From Mangifera indica (lineage: Eukaryota > Streptophyta > Magnoliopsida > Sapindales > Anacardiaceae), in NCBI RefSeq assembly GCF_011075055.1, contig NC_058138.1, positions 3,038,001 to 3,102,000 on the forward strand: a DNA stretch of 64,000 nucleotides. Reading direction: 5' to 3'. Under the pieces are notes generated by a model. That model made no database searches. It was given only the letters and a program-made list of their open reading frames with translations, and was not told where the DNA came from. The translations under genes were made by a program, and so were the position numbers. Positions 11,990-22,105 of the stretch are shown here, in pieces; the first letter of the stretch is position 1; every line of letters starts with the position of its first letter.

Positions 11990-12420
11990 AAGGGAAAATT
12001 AACAGAGCTAGTTCATTTAAGGTTGAAGCTTGGACTCAAATCAAGCTGGTTCATCTTTAAAGTTGATTTTAATTTAGTTTAATTTGAGTTTGTTTAATTT
12101 GAATTTAAGTTGAGTTCGTATTGGGAGGATTAACTTATTTTTTAAATCAAATCAAACTTGAGTTCATGAGAGTTTGGTTTGGTCTAACTCATGCGTTGAG
12201 AGACAGTTCAATTCGGTTTAAATTTGGTTTGTGGCTTAATTCAATTATACCAAACAATTGTCAAAATGATATTATTTTATAATGAGTCACAAATTTGAAT
12301 CACAAATTCAAACTGAATTATTTTCATTCGAATTAAACTATTTTATATTTTAGCTAAACTCGAGTTAGGGGATGTGCAAGTTTGGCTCAGTCTGTATCAC
12401 ACTGTTAACTATTAAGGGTA
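11990..12420. repeat. hAT-like MITE-derived sequence
   Basis: Long runs of gagttcgagttt/aattcaaattg-type arms in inverted orientation, for example 'gaagcttggactcaaatcaag' near 12030 and 'ctaaactcgagttaggggatg' near 12357, as in the better defined copies at 14727 and 15667. No target duplication was resolved. The remainder of 11931-12480 is non-coding. Confidence 0.4.
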
Positions 12421-12485
12421 TTAAGTGATAATATTTAAAATTTTGGGATGACCGAAATTAAAAAGAAATAGTACCTGGAAAATCT

Positions 12486-12502
12486 GGGGGGGGGGGGGGG
12501 GG
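12486..12502 (+). repeat. 17-base poly-G tract
   Basis: Uninterrupted run of 17 G directly before the transcribed-looking leader of the first COX7a-like gene. It is the only long G homopolymer in a strongly AT-rich window. Length errors in assembly are likely at such a tract. Confidence 0.9.
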
Positions 12503-12539
12503 AAGGGATTTTCTCCCATTTCTTATCTTTTTCGATATA

Positions 12540-12675
12540 GAATAGATGCTCTCCAGCTGCTTCTGAATTGTTCTCGAGCCATCCGACCGTCTTCACAGTA
12601 CACATTCTCCACTAGCGTTCTGCAGCGCCGTTGTTATCGCCGCTGTCCGCTTGATTTTCAGTCTCAATTTCCGAG
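12540..12675 (+). other. Putative non-coding first exon of COX7a-like copy 1
   Basis: A GC-richer island (ctccagctgcttctgaattg through ttccgag) ends in a donor, ccgag|gtaaatg, at 12675/12676. The next good acceptor before the coding start is cag at 14540-14542, immediately ahead of ATG 14544. The inverted paralogue has the same arrangement, a leader exon ending in a donor and an acceptor just before ATG, which supports a 1.87-kb leader intron. The transcription start is not visible. Confidence 0.6.
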
Positions 12676-14083
12676 GTAAATGCTTCTTATCTCATCTTCA
12701 CTTGAAACGTGGAAGAGCATCCGTCTGTTCCGAAGTTTTAATTTTTGTTTTTTTGTTCTTGCATGCTAAAATGTAAGTAGATAATTAGTTCTAGAAATTT
12801 TGTTGTGAAGTGAAATGATGGATGTTTAAATTAAGGTGCATGGTTGATTGAATTCACAATACTTACATTGAGCTTGAATTCATTTGAGCTTGTGTACTAT
12901 ATATCACCGCAGGTTTGTTGGCAAGGTAAACAGTACCACCAACAGGGTAAACAAGGTGATCTCAGTTCGAGCTGCCAAGCTCAACATTAGCTGCTTCGAA
13001 CCGAGTTAGCTTAGGATGAACCCACCCCCAGTTGTTTATGAACTTCATAGTGTTTTCCCAGAAATAATATGGGTACAAACATGAATACAAATGCCCATAT
13101 GTCATAATTTGATTTATTGATTTTAAATTAAAAATAAATTAACAATCAATCACATAATGACACATTAGTGTTTAAACCCTGAACTCATCATTAATACATA
13201 TAATATTACTCATTTTCTGGTACATTTATTTTGTGAGAGTCCTCATTCTTTTACTATTGGACCACTAACATTGTATGGCTTATTTTGAAATTAAGCCAAG
13301 TCTTAAAACTGTATTTGAACCTTCAGTCTAAATCATTTTCAAGTCCAAATGCAACAAAGAAACTATAGCTTCCTGAAAGCATAAGCTTTGAATGTTATCA
13401 ATAGATTGGTCTAGTGTTTTTTATTTTTAATTGGGTGATGATGTAATTTCAGATCTTCTACCATCTAATCCAATGGATGTCCTGTGGAAGTACTTATTTA
13501 AGAAAGCATGATAACTGCTCTTCTGAGCTAAACAAGGCTGTAGTTTTTCAATTTTTTTGATTTATCAAAGAAACTTGAACCCAATACCTCATCTATCAAT
13601 TTCGAACATTTATACCATCAAGTTAAATTTATTTTTATGTTAAAATAATTTAAATAATATATTTAATGAAAAAGTATACAAAATTATTTTGAAATAATTA
13701 ACCAGTCGATCATCAATCAAACAATTTGACCATCGGTTGGACCGGATCATCCCTACCACCGAGTCGATGTTTTGAAAACATTGGTGTGTAGATGTGTTTT
13801 AATATTTCCAAATTACTGTACATTATATGGAATTTCATTGATTTGAACATACTGGTAGAGGTCTTCCACTAGCCTTCTCCTTTAATTGGTTCTCAATGTA
13901 GGAATCATGTGTAGTTCGTTCGTGTCCTATTTTTGGAAATTTATTTGTATTTGTTAACCTTTTCTCATTTGTTATGCTTACTTTATGTGTGCCTGGTTTA
14001 TGTATTTTGTTAATTTCATTTGTTTCTTGGTCTAAAATTAGTAATTGCAACCTCGATAATGAACTGAAGAAAGCAGATGGATG

Positions 14084-14442
14084 TAGGGCTACAAACGAGT
14101 CAAGCCACTCGCGAATTGCTCACAACTCAATTGATTATTGTTAAGTCGAGTTCGTGCTTGCTATTAGTCAGCTCGGTGAGCTTGTAAGCTCACGGTTTGG
14201 TTTGAGTAAATTATCAATAAAATCTTAAAAATTTAAAATTTTGCATTTACACCCCCTAAAATCCTATTTTTGTGACTTTATATATAAGGGTAATTGTAAA
14301 TGTATAAGGTATATGACTTGATTGAAAATTTTAAGTCAAACTCGAGCAAGCCCTTTCTATTGGGTGAGCTCTAGCTCTATTTCAATGCAATCGAATCAAG
14401 TTTGAGTCAAACAATATTTGATTCGGTTTGTTTACAATCCCA
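14084..14442. mobile_element. hAT-like non-autonomous element in COX7a-like copy 1 leader intron
   Basis: Starts tagggctacaaacgag and ends ttgtttacaatccca. The termini are weak inverted repeats of hAT type. Flanks are gatggatg (14076-14083) and tatagatg (14443-14450), an imperfect 8-bp duplication with 6 of 8 matching. The equivalent intron of the inverted paralogue (minus strand, about 18300-18340) runs through this point without the insertion, so there is an empty site. Confidence 0.65.
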
Positions 14443-14543
14443 TATAGATGTATATGTTGTTTGTAAGAGGTGGAGTGAGATTGTGATGGTTAGAGGTTTG
14501 AGAAGTTGGATTGATGAGATTGATATATGATTCTTAATGCAGG

Positions 14544-15317
14544 ATGGCAGAAACCGAACCACCATTTAGACCAAGGGAAAAGATTATCGAGAAGCAAAAG
14601 TATTTCCAAAGCGTCCATAAACACACGTACCTGAAAGGACCAATGGACAAGATCACCTCTGTTGCCATTCCACTGGCTTTGGCTGGGACTTCATTGTTTC
14701 TAATTGTGAGTGTGTTTCTTTGTACAGTAGAGTTAGACTCGAGTCAAGTTGGTTTAGCCTTGAAAGTCGGCTTGACTCAGTTCAATTTAACTCAAATTCG
14801 TTTATGATGAATTTAAATTAAGCTCGATTTAAGGGGGTAAGGTCATTTCTGAAACCGAGTCGAATTTAAAATAGAGAGAATTTGGTTCAGTCAAACCTAA
14901 TTTAGTTCGAGTTTGACTTGTGACTCAATTCAAACAAAATAATATCATTTTGTTTATTATTGGGTAAAATAAAAATAATATTGCATTTTGTCAATAAACT
15001 ATAAACATGAATCACAAATCTGAGTTGAGTTTCAAACTTAAATCTTAAAGATCAAGCTGATTTAGAATTATTCTTAACTTTGACTCAACGAACTTAAATT
15101 AACCCATTTTTATTTGAGCTAAACTCGAATTAGAGGTTGTTTGGTCTCGGCTTGACTCAATCCATATTCAGCCCATTTGTACAAGCTTTATTTGAGAATT
15201 TATCAAGTTTAGGAAATAAAAACATTAATTTTGCTTGTGATTATTTATATTATCAATATTTTTTTTCAGGGGCGAGGAATCTATAACATGTCACATGGGA
15301 TTGGAAAAAAAGAATGA
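14544..15317 (+). CDS. COX7A-like: Cytochrome c oxidase subunit VIIa-like protein, copy 1
   Basis: Two coding exons, 14544-14705 and 15270-15317, with GT-AG junctions and phase 0, encode 69 aa. Exon 1 contains the plant-conserved block FRPREK, QKYFQ, HKHTYLKGPMDKITSVAIP and a hydrophobic segment (LALAGTSLFLI). Exon 2 encodes GRGIYNMSHGIGKKE then TGA. The YLKG motif followed by one membrane span is the pattern of mitochondrial complex IV subunit VIIa (family knowledge), so the product is expected in the inner mitochondrial membrane. It differs from copy 2 at five residues (A2S, P6A, I14L, I15L, V24M), all in exon 1. Its coding intron is swollen to 564 bp by a transposon, but the splice sites are untouched. 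The upstream leader exon is inferred at 12540-12675. Intact. Confidence 0.83.
14727..15175. mobile_element. hAT-like non-autonomous element in COX7a-like copy 1 coding intron
   Basis: 449 bp flanked by a perfect 8-bp duplication, tttgtaca (14719-14726 and 15176-15183). The ends, gtagagttagactcgagtcaag and, on the other strand, tgggctgaatatggattgag, are imperfect inverted repeats. The paralogous intron (17932-18064, minus strand) carries a single ttttgtacaag at the same place, which is the empty site. Inner sequence has the gactcgagttt/aaactcgaat arms of this family. The ORF extension from exon 1 into this element is not real coding sequence. Confidence 0.82.
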
Positions 15318-15450
15318 GGTAGCTGTATTTTTCATATCGTGGGCTATATGATTGTCTGGCTGTGTTTTGAATAATTGTGTTCTTGTACTTTTCATTATCA
15401 TGTTGTCTTCTACTTTGAATTGGTTGTTGATAGTTGGATTTTTCATTTTG

Positions 15451-15621
15451 TTTTATTGTTTTTTTCTTGGGAATTGTGGCTGTTACTCGCATATGTCTAT
15501 CAAATTATTTCTATGTATTATTGTTTATGAAATTATTTCTATGTATTATTGTTTTATTGTTTTTTTCTTGGGAATTGTGGCTGTTGCTCGCATATGTCTA
15601 TGAAATTATTTCTATGTATTA
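15451..15621 (+). repeat. Tandem repeat in the COX7a-like copy 1 3' region
   Basis: Positions 15451-15520 and 15552-15621 are near-identical direct copies at a 101-base offset, each with cttgggaattgtggctgtt followed by cgcatatgtctat and ttatttctatgtatta. A partial third unit (atgaaattatttctatgtatta) lies between them. The sequence is probably in the 3' UTR or just downstream. Confidence 0.85.
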
Positions 15622-15666
15622 GATGACAATGTGTCTGAAATCACTACTTTTAATGAGTAATATTAG

Positions 15667-15969
15667 TATTTGAGTTGGATTTGAACTTTGTTGAACCTGA
15701 ATATGGGTTGGCTTAGCTTAGTTTGAAATGGCTAGTTTGAGAGTTTGAGTTCAAACTTGTTTAAATTGGTTTGGAATGTCATTAGGAGTCATTAATGAGT
15801 GAATAATATCACATATTAAATGAATATTGTCATTGGTGGAATAAATAATATCATCAGGGTGAGATTAAGCTTGAGTTGAGTTGCCAAAATAAAGTTCGAA
15901 TTTAAATTTGATTTGAATCAAATCGAACACTAGGTTAAGATAAGATGACTTAATTTGAATCTAATCCTA
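15667..15969. mobile_element. hAT-like non-autonomous element
   Basis: 303 bp starting tatttgagttggatttg and ending gaatctaatccta (inverse taggattagattc). Flanks are aatattag (15659-15666) and aatattat (15970-15977), an 8-bp duplication with one mismatch. The core 'gagtgaataatatcac' is shared with 6350-6640. Non-coding. Confidence 0.65.
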
Positions 15970-15977
15970 AATATTAT

Positions 15978-17880
15978 ATGCACTAACAATAAGTATAAAT
16001 AAGGATGTAAACGATAATATATCATCAATTAAATGTATGTTATTTTATTTTGAATTTAAAATAATTTATTTATGTGATGATATATTTATCATATTTGAAC
16101 TTAATTATTAATGCATGATGTGTCATTGACTCTTAATTACTGAGTTTATTTGTTCATCCTAAATTTTCCTATTTTTATGCAACATTTTTTTATTGCTAAA
16201 TTCCCTTTGAAAATTGGTTAGTTCTTTTTCTCTCTTCGACTATTCATTAGTTCTTTTTCTCCTCTCCGACAATTCATTCGAATTTGGATGATTAATCTTT
16301 TTTGATAATAATTCTTTTTCTCTAGTAATACCGTTCTTTTCTGATTTTCTTCTCTAATGATATTATTCGATTTCATCATTCAAATGAGTTGAGCTTAATC
16401 TTACATTGGCCATTTTTATCTCAAGTAGACCATTAGCTGGTAGCAGTGAGGCTCAAATCCAGGTGTACTATAGATTACTCTATCTTAGAATTTAAAGAAA
16501 TTATGTATTTCATTTACAGAGAAGAGGTTTTTTTAATAATGTTGTCTTTAATTCCACATGTGGGTTCGAAATAATTGTTTAGCATGTGGAATTTGCAATG
16601 AGACAACTTTTTGGCCTCCTTCATAATGGATACCCCAGTCCATGTCTAGCGTGTCATCGCAGGTTTTAGGTCAAAGGATTCAGAATTAAAATCGTATCAA
16701 AGTCTGCCACTTGGAACACTAATCAAATTATGTTTAAATTGATACAAACCAACCTAAATTGATACAAACCAACCCAAATTGACCGGAATGATACAATAGA
16801 GGATATCGTGTTAAGACATCCTGTTTGATACAAAAGGATATGATCTAACATGTAACTCGTATCTATTGTCTATCTCTGTAAGAAGAAGCTTGAAATTGGT
16901 TACCGAGAGTCTGAACGGAAGGATCTGAGTGTTGGGTGCCAGAAGAACACAAAAGAGAGGATCAAGATAATGAGAAAACATGGTTGATATTTGGATCAAA
17001 CTAAACAAACGATTTGGAGAAATAATCACAGAAGCACACCTCTTAGCCACCGCCATACTAATTAAAAAAAAAAAAAAATCAAAAAAGAAAAACTAAGAAA
17101 ACCTAGAATTGATAGAACATGAACAAGAGAATTGGAAAATGAAATGCCAGTGTTGTGGATTTTTGTTTAGAGGGTGAACAGTAAGAAAAAGAGTAAATCC
17201 CAAATTTTTTTAAACATTCAGGTCATGTTTTCGCAAATGAATTGAACACAACCCAAATTAGAATCAGTGTTCATAAAACTTGTCAGATCTTGTCGAAAAT
17301 TGTTCTCTAATAAAAAGAACAAGAAATGGATTATGAGAAAAAGCTAACCTCAACACAGAATGCAAATTGAAAAGTATAAATTCGACAAAAGAATTGCTCA
17401 TAAATGCCATTTCCGAGTTGAAGTGATTAGAAGTTATTAACACTATAAAAACCCAACAGCTCCAATTCAGCCATTCTCTGGAAAAAAAGGGTTTGCTAGT
17501 CCTGTGATTCCAGCCAATTTCCAGTGAGTTACTGATCAATCAACATGTTTTTGCAAGCTTTCTCTGTCCTCTATCTTTCTTAACCTAGATTCATCACCAT
17601 TTTCTCCCTAAATCAGTACAGCTAAGGCCTCTAGTACTGTCACAGTTCATCATGGAGAAGCAAATAACTTATCAACCACTGACTCAAGCAAAAGACTTGA
17701 AAATGCAGTATTAAAAAGAATCTGAAATGTAATTCCATTAAAAAAAAGAAGATTCCACTTCTTTTATTGAACATGGTGATTAAAGAGAAAACTTCCAAGA
17801 AAATTAATTGTTGAAGAAGAAAAACACAAATGTAAATTTTGGCCATACAATCATATAGCCATTAACAGAAAAAAACTGCT
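15978..17880. other. Intergenic region between the inverted COX7a-like genes
   Basis: This is the 3'-to-3' spacer of the two convergent COX7a-like genes. It contains AT-rich DNA with a diverged palindromic MITE near 16010-16120, CT-rich stretches at 16220-16330, and a direct repeat of 'ttgatacaaaccaac' near 16738-16780. One ORF on the minus strand (16811-17056) begins MAVAKRCASV and is followed upstream by an A-tract; I do not recognise it and give it little weight. No RNA gene was seen. Confidence 0.45.
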
Positions 17881-17883
17881 ACC

Positions 17884-18226
17884 TCATTCTTTCTTTCCAA
17901 TCCCATGGGACATGTTATAGATACCTCGCCCCTGAAAAATTATTAATAATATAAAACGGTTACATAATCACAAGCAAAATTAGTATTCTTCTTTCCTATT
18001 TCTAGAGAAATTATGCATGCTAAATACTAAAATAAGGCTTGTACAAAAGAAGAAACACACTCACAATGAGAAACAATGAGGTGCCGGCCAAAGCAAGTGG
18101 AATAGCAACAGAGGTGATCTTATCCATTGGTCCTTTCAGGTATGTGTGTTTGTGCATGCTTTGAAAATACTTCTGCTTCTCGAGAAGCTTTTCCCTTGGT
18201 CTAAAGGGTGCCTCAGTTTCTGACAT
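17884..18226 (-). CDS. COX7A-like: Cytochrome c oxidase subunit VIIa-like protein, copy 2
   Basis: Mirror-image paralogue of the gene at 14544. Coding exons are 18226-18065 and 17931-17884 (minus strand), with a compact 133-bp GT-AG intron, 69 aa, phase 0. The protein has the same FRPREK, HTYLKGPMDKITSV, hydrophobic span and GRGIYNMSHGIGKKE tail. The start is the ATG after a conserved acceptor, cttaatgcag, seen at the same place in copy 1. A non-coding leader exon is inferred at about 20381-20540 with a 2.15-kb intron. Leader-intron stretches such as tttcttggtctaaaattag are shared with copy 1, so the duplication included introns and was DNA-mediated. Intact and, lacking the insertions, closer to the ancestral intron state. 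Confidence 0.83.
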
Positions 18227-20380
18227 CCTGCATTAAGAATTCTTTATCAATCCCATTAAACTAACTTCCCCAAGCTCTAACAGTCAACACCACCTCATTC
18301 AAACAACATAAATATCATTCTACCTTCATCTGGTTTCTTTATTATTGAGGTTGAAATTTCTAATTTTAGACCAAGAAACAAAATCAATAAAAAAATGTAC
18401 CAAGCAAAGTATATCCAGAGCAAGCATAATAAATGAGTAAAGTTCATTGAAATACAAATATGAGAATAATTTCACAGAAAAAAGACACGAACTGACTATA
18501 TATGATCCCTATAATCAGAACCAAGGAATAGAGAAAGTTGGAGGAAGACTCCCTACCACTCACTCATGCATTAATCTTCCTGTGAGGCCTCCATCACAAA
18601 AAGTAAAGAGCAGACAATTTAACAAGCACCATAGACCAATCCAAATACAGAATTTTTTATCAAAATTTCAACATACCGTTTATGTAATGATCCAACAAGT
18701 AAAATTTACTAATAAAAGATATAAAACTGTGATATGGTAGGTAGAACTTCTAGATTTAACATCCTCAGTTTTGCCACAATCCAACTGCCAACATAATAGT
18801 AATAGATAAATAAAACCGACACATTTGAGAATGGATTAGAGAAAAAACCATCTTTGGTGTAAACATTTGAAATCATATTCTAGAAAAATAACTATTATGT
18901 ATTTTCTTGAAAAGCATTCAAAGTTTTTTCTTATCCCAAAGGCATCTTAAGGTAGTCCTAGTATTTTTCTAGCAATAAAAAAAACTGTGTACTCCGATCA
19001 AATGTTATAATATATAAAGAAATAAAGTTCTGAAAATTTCAAAAACAGTACTAGTGTTTGTTTTAAAAAAACACATTATCTCACTCAAGGGACTTTTAGG
19101 AGAAACAATTGATAATGGAGACTGAAACTGTGTAGGCGATCAACACATGTTCGAGTTTTCATCAACAATATAATTACTAAAACATAGGACAAAAAGATTA
19201 AATCAGCATATCAAACCTAATAAAATCATAAGATCTACCATTATAGTCATAAAAATGACAATTTTAAAAACATGTTACAGTGATAACTAAGATCACACAT
19301 AATTGAATGAAGTTTTAACTTTGGAAGTACTGTTGATTAGAAAATGGATATTATGATATATCCAAACTTTATGTTGCCGCAACCAAAGGTGGTTGTGAGG
19401 TAAACATGAAAACATTGATTCAATTAAAAATAATTTAGTGAATGATTTCATATAGATTGTATTAATTTTTACGATGATTTCATACATACCATAGCCCAGT
19501 TTTTTCATTTATCCTTTAACAAAAGGAAACATAATAGCAATAGAAAAAAAAAAAAAACTGAGTTAACATAAAGGATTTTGTGATTTCTCTAGTTCCTTTG
19601 AGATTATAAAGCTGATAACAACATAGTTTCTGAACTGTGTGGCAAAGGACAAGACTGGATGAAAATTACATGTGGTTTTTCCAGAATGCTTGTTCTAAGT
19701 CAGAAGAGCATAGATAAGCAATTCAACACACCAAAATTATTGGATTATGCACAGGTTTCACCCAAAATACAGCCACCCAAATCACAAATATTACCAAACA
19801 GATTGAGTATTGATTACAATATTCAGAGTTCAGAGTAGCCAAAAGAAAATCAATAAAACTATATGCATTAATAATGAGCACTAATTTATGTACCAAAAAT
19901 ACCAACCAAATTGAGTCTTGATAACAATATTCCGAGTTCAGACTAGCCAATCAGAGAAGCATGTCGTGCCACTATATGAATGTGGGATTCTAAATTGAAG
20001 GCAACACACAATCAGATAGTAACCCGTTATAGTTTGTATTTAAATTATTACTCCTTGCACATAGTTTTACTCCGCTAAGCTGTTTTCGAAACTTTAATAG
20101 GGTTTTTTTAATGATATCAAAGGTCACTTTAACAGCTTAGGGTTTTTATAAATTACAAAAAAAAAAAACAAACAACAATAGATTAAAGATCAAAATTTCA
20201 CGAAAAATCTCAGCAAGCATTGATAAATCATTATTACTAACAATTGAATCACAAGAAAAAACGATTAAACCTTACTGAGAGTCGATTCTCAAGGCTTTTG
20301 ATTCTACAATGCGAAAATAAAGATCGCTTCCTTCATTAATTGAATACGATAACATATATCAAAGTAATCGGAACGCTCAC
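18227..20380 (-). other. Leader intron of COX7a-like copy 2
   Basis: Non-coding, AT-rich. The 3' end near the coding exon matches the copy 1 intron. Several short ORFs (for example at 19293-19508 and 19723-19950) are random open frames. The segments 19780-19830 and 19890-19940 look like a local duplication (accaaa.agattgagt.ttgat.acaatattc.gagttcag). Confidence 0.5.
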
Positions 20381-20540
20381 CTGACTTCGGAGGTGGTTCG
20401 ATCGAAAAGAAGCGCTGCCGCAGATGTACAAAACGATGATCGACAGCGTCGTTTGGAATGAGACTTCGAGGAAGCTGTTGAAGTTTAATATAATACATCT
20501 CCGCCACGTGAATCGCACGTGAGAAGAGAGGTCTCAACCG
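20381..20540 (-). other. Putative non-coding first exon of COX7a-like copy 2
   Basis: A GC-richer island on the minus strand ends in ccgaagtcag|gtgagcgttcc, a strong donor at 20381/20380. Together with the acceptor directly before ATG 18226 this implies a leader intron, as in copy 1. The upstream limit is a guess. ORFs at 20304-20537 overlap it but have no recognisable protein. Confidence 0.6.
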
Positions 20541-20953
20541 CCATTTGAGAAATTATTAATATAGGTGCTGACTTTTAGATGTATTACAAAATCACCCCAC
20601 TCTCTTTTTAAAATAGTTAATTTCAAGCATGAAATCCCGTTGAGTCAAAGGACTCAGGTTCAACTTTATACTCTTGTAAACAGATTTAAGTATTCAGGAT
20701 AGTGTCTTCTCATATGCCCATATTCGAGCTTATCAATTTGGTTATCGGGTCCCCGAGTGAGGTTTCTTCGTCAAAAAATTAATTAATTTCATGAAAATAT
20801 ATAACAAAAATAAATGAAAATAGAGATTAAAATACTAGTGGTTGGTTTGGATTTAGAAACAATTCCATGGATTTATTGAATGTTTCATTTATTTTCAATT
20901 GATTTTTTAAAAATAAATATAAAGGTACAAAGTTTCATATTTTATCATATTAT

Positions 20954-21503
20954 TAGGGTTATATGTAATCTAGTTTGATGCAGTTTGAGAGTGATATCAA
21001 AATAAATTGAAAAAAATGGTTTGAAATTTTTTTAAATCAAATTAAAACATTTTAGGTTTCAAATCAAATCAAATTGAAAAAATACGGTTTAGTTTAGTTT
21101 AGATTAAAGTTTGAACTTATAAAAATCATTCATTTTTAAATATATATTATTTAATAAAATTAATAAAATTATAGTTTGATAGAATACGATATAAATATAT
21201 AAAATAATTATGAAATATCTATACATTATACATGTAAAGAAAATAATAGAATAAATATAAAAAAATAAGTTGTACACCTAATTGTTTATTAAAAAGTTTT
21301 GTTAAATATAATTATATATATTTAAAAAAAAAAGTTTACGATTTGGTTCGGTTTGAAAATCACATAGGCTGCAACTTAAACTAAAATATGTTTTTTTTTT
21401 TTTAAATTTATCAATTCAAATCAAACTATTTTGTAAGTCAAATTGTAATTTTTAATCAGTTTAATCTGGTTTTACTGTTTAAACTGAATTATATCTACCT
21501 TTA
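20954..21503. mobile_element. hAT-like non-autonomous element
   Basis: 550 bp bounded by a perfect 8-bp duplication, catattat (20946-20953 and 21504-21511). It starts tagggttatatgtaatc and ends, on the other strand, taaaggtagatataattc, similar termini. Inside are opposed arms rich in ttggtttggtttgaa/ttcaaatcaaac motifs. No coding capacity. Confidence 0.72.
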
Positions 21504-21689
21504 CATATTATTATACTAAAAATTGATCATTTTTCATATAAAAACATTGTATACTAACGAATTTAAATAAATTAATGTGTCATTGTATAATTAGATAATC
21601 AAAATGTTTTTTTAAAAAATCAAAACAATGCATTAATAATGCGTTCAAAAATGAATATAAATATTATTGATTGTGAATTAATAATAAAA

Positions 21690-22105
21690 TAATGTATCAA
21701 CTGTTAGCATAATTATCAGTATTTTACGATACGATACGATATATGTGAAAAATGATACGTGTGAAAAATGATGTGTATTGTAATTAATATAATAACACAT
21801 GTCATGAGGTGTATTGGAAAAATAAAATAACATTAAATAATAAAATAATATATCAACTGTTAGCATAATTATCAGTATCCTACGATACGATACGATACAT
21901 GTGAAAAATTATTCGTGTCATGAGGTCTATCGTAATTAATATAATAACATGTGTCATGAGGTGTATCATAAAAATAAAATAACATTAAATAATAAAATAA
22001 TATATCAATTGTTAGCATAATTATTAATATCCTACGATACGATACATGTGAAAAATGATATGTGTCATGAGGTGTATCGTAATTAATATAATACAGTAGA
22101 TGTAT
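21690..22105. repeat. Tandem repeat of about 152-156 bp with GATAC core
   Basis: Three units. The anchor gttagcataattat recurs at 21703, 21859 and 22011, and each unit contains tacgatacgata runs, catgtgaaaaa and tgtcatgaggtgtat. The third unit is incomplete. The ORFs on the minus strand here are by-products of the repeat, and their predicted proteins are themselves repetitive. Confidence 0.88.

Noticed and set aside
12930..13030. tRNA- or SINE-like look of the stretch with gttcgagctgcc and cttcgaaccgag
   Set aside because: No box A/box B spacing or cloverleaf could be built.
16811..17056. Minus-strand ORF beginning MAVAKRCASV as a possible mitochondrial protein
   Set aside because: The N-terminus is presequence-like, but the remainder matches nothing I recognise, and there is no paralogue or splice support.
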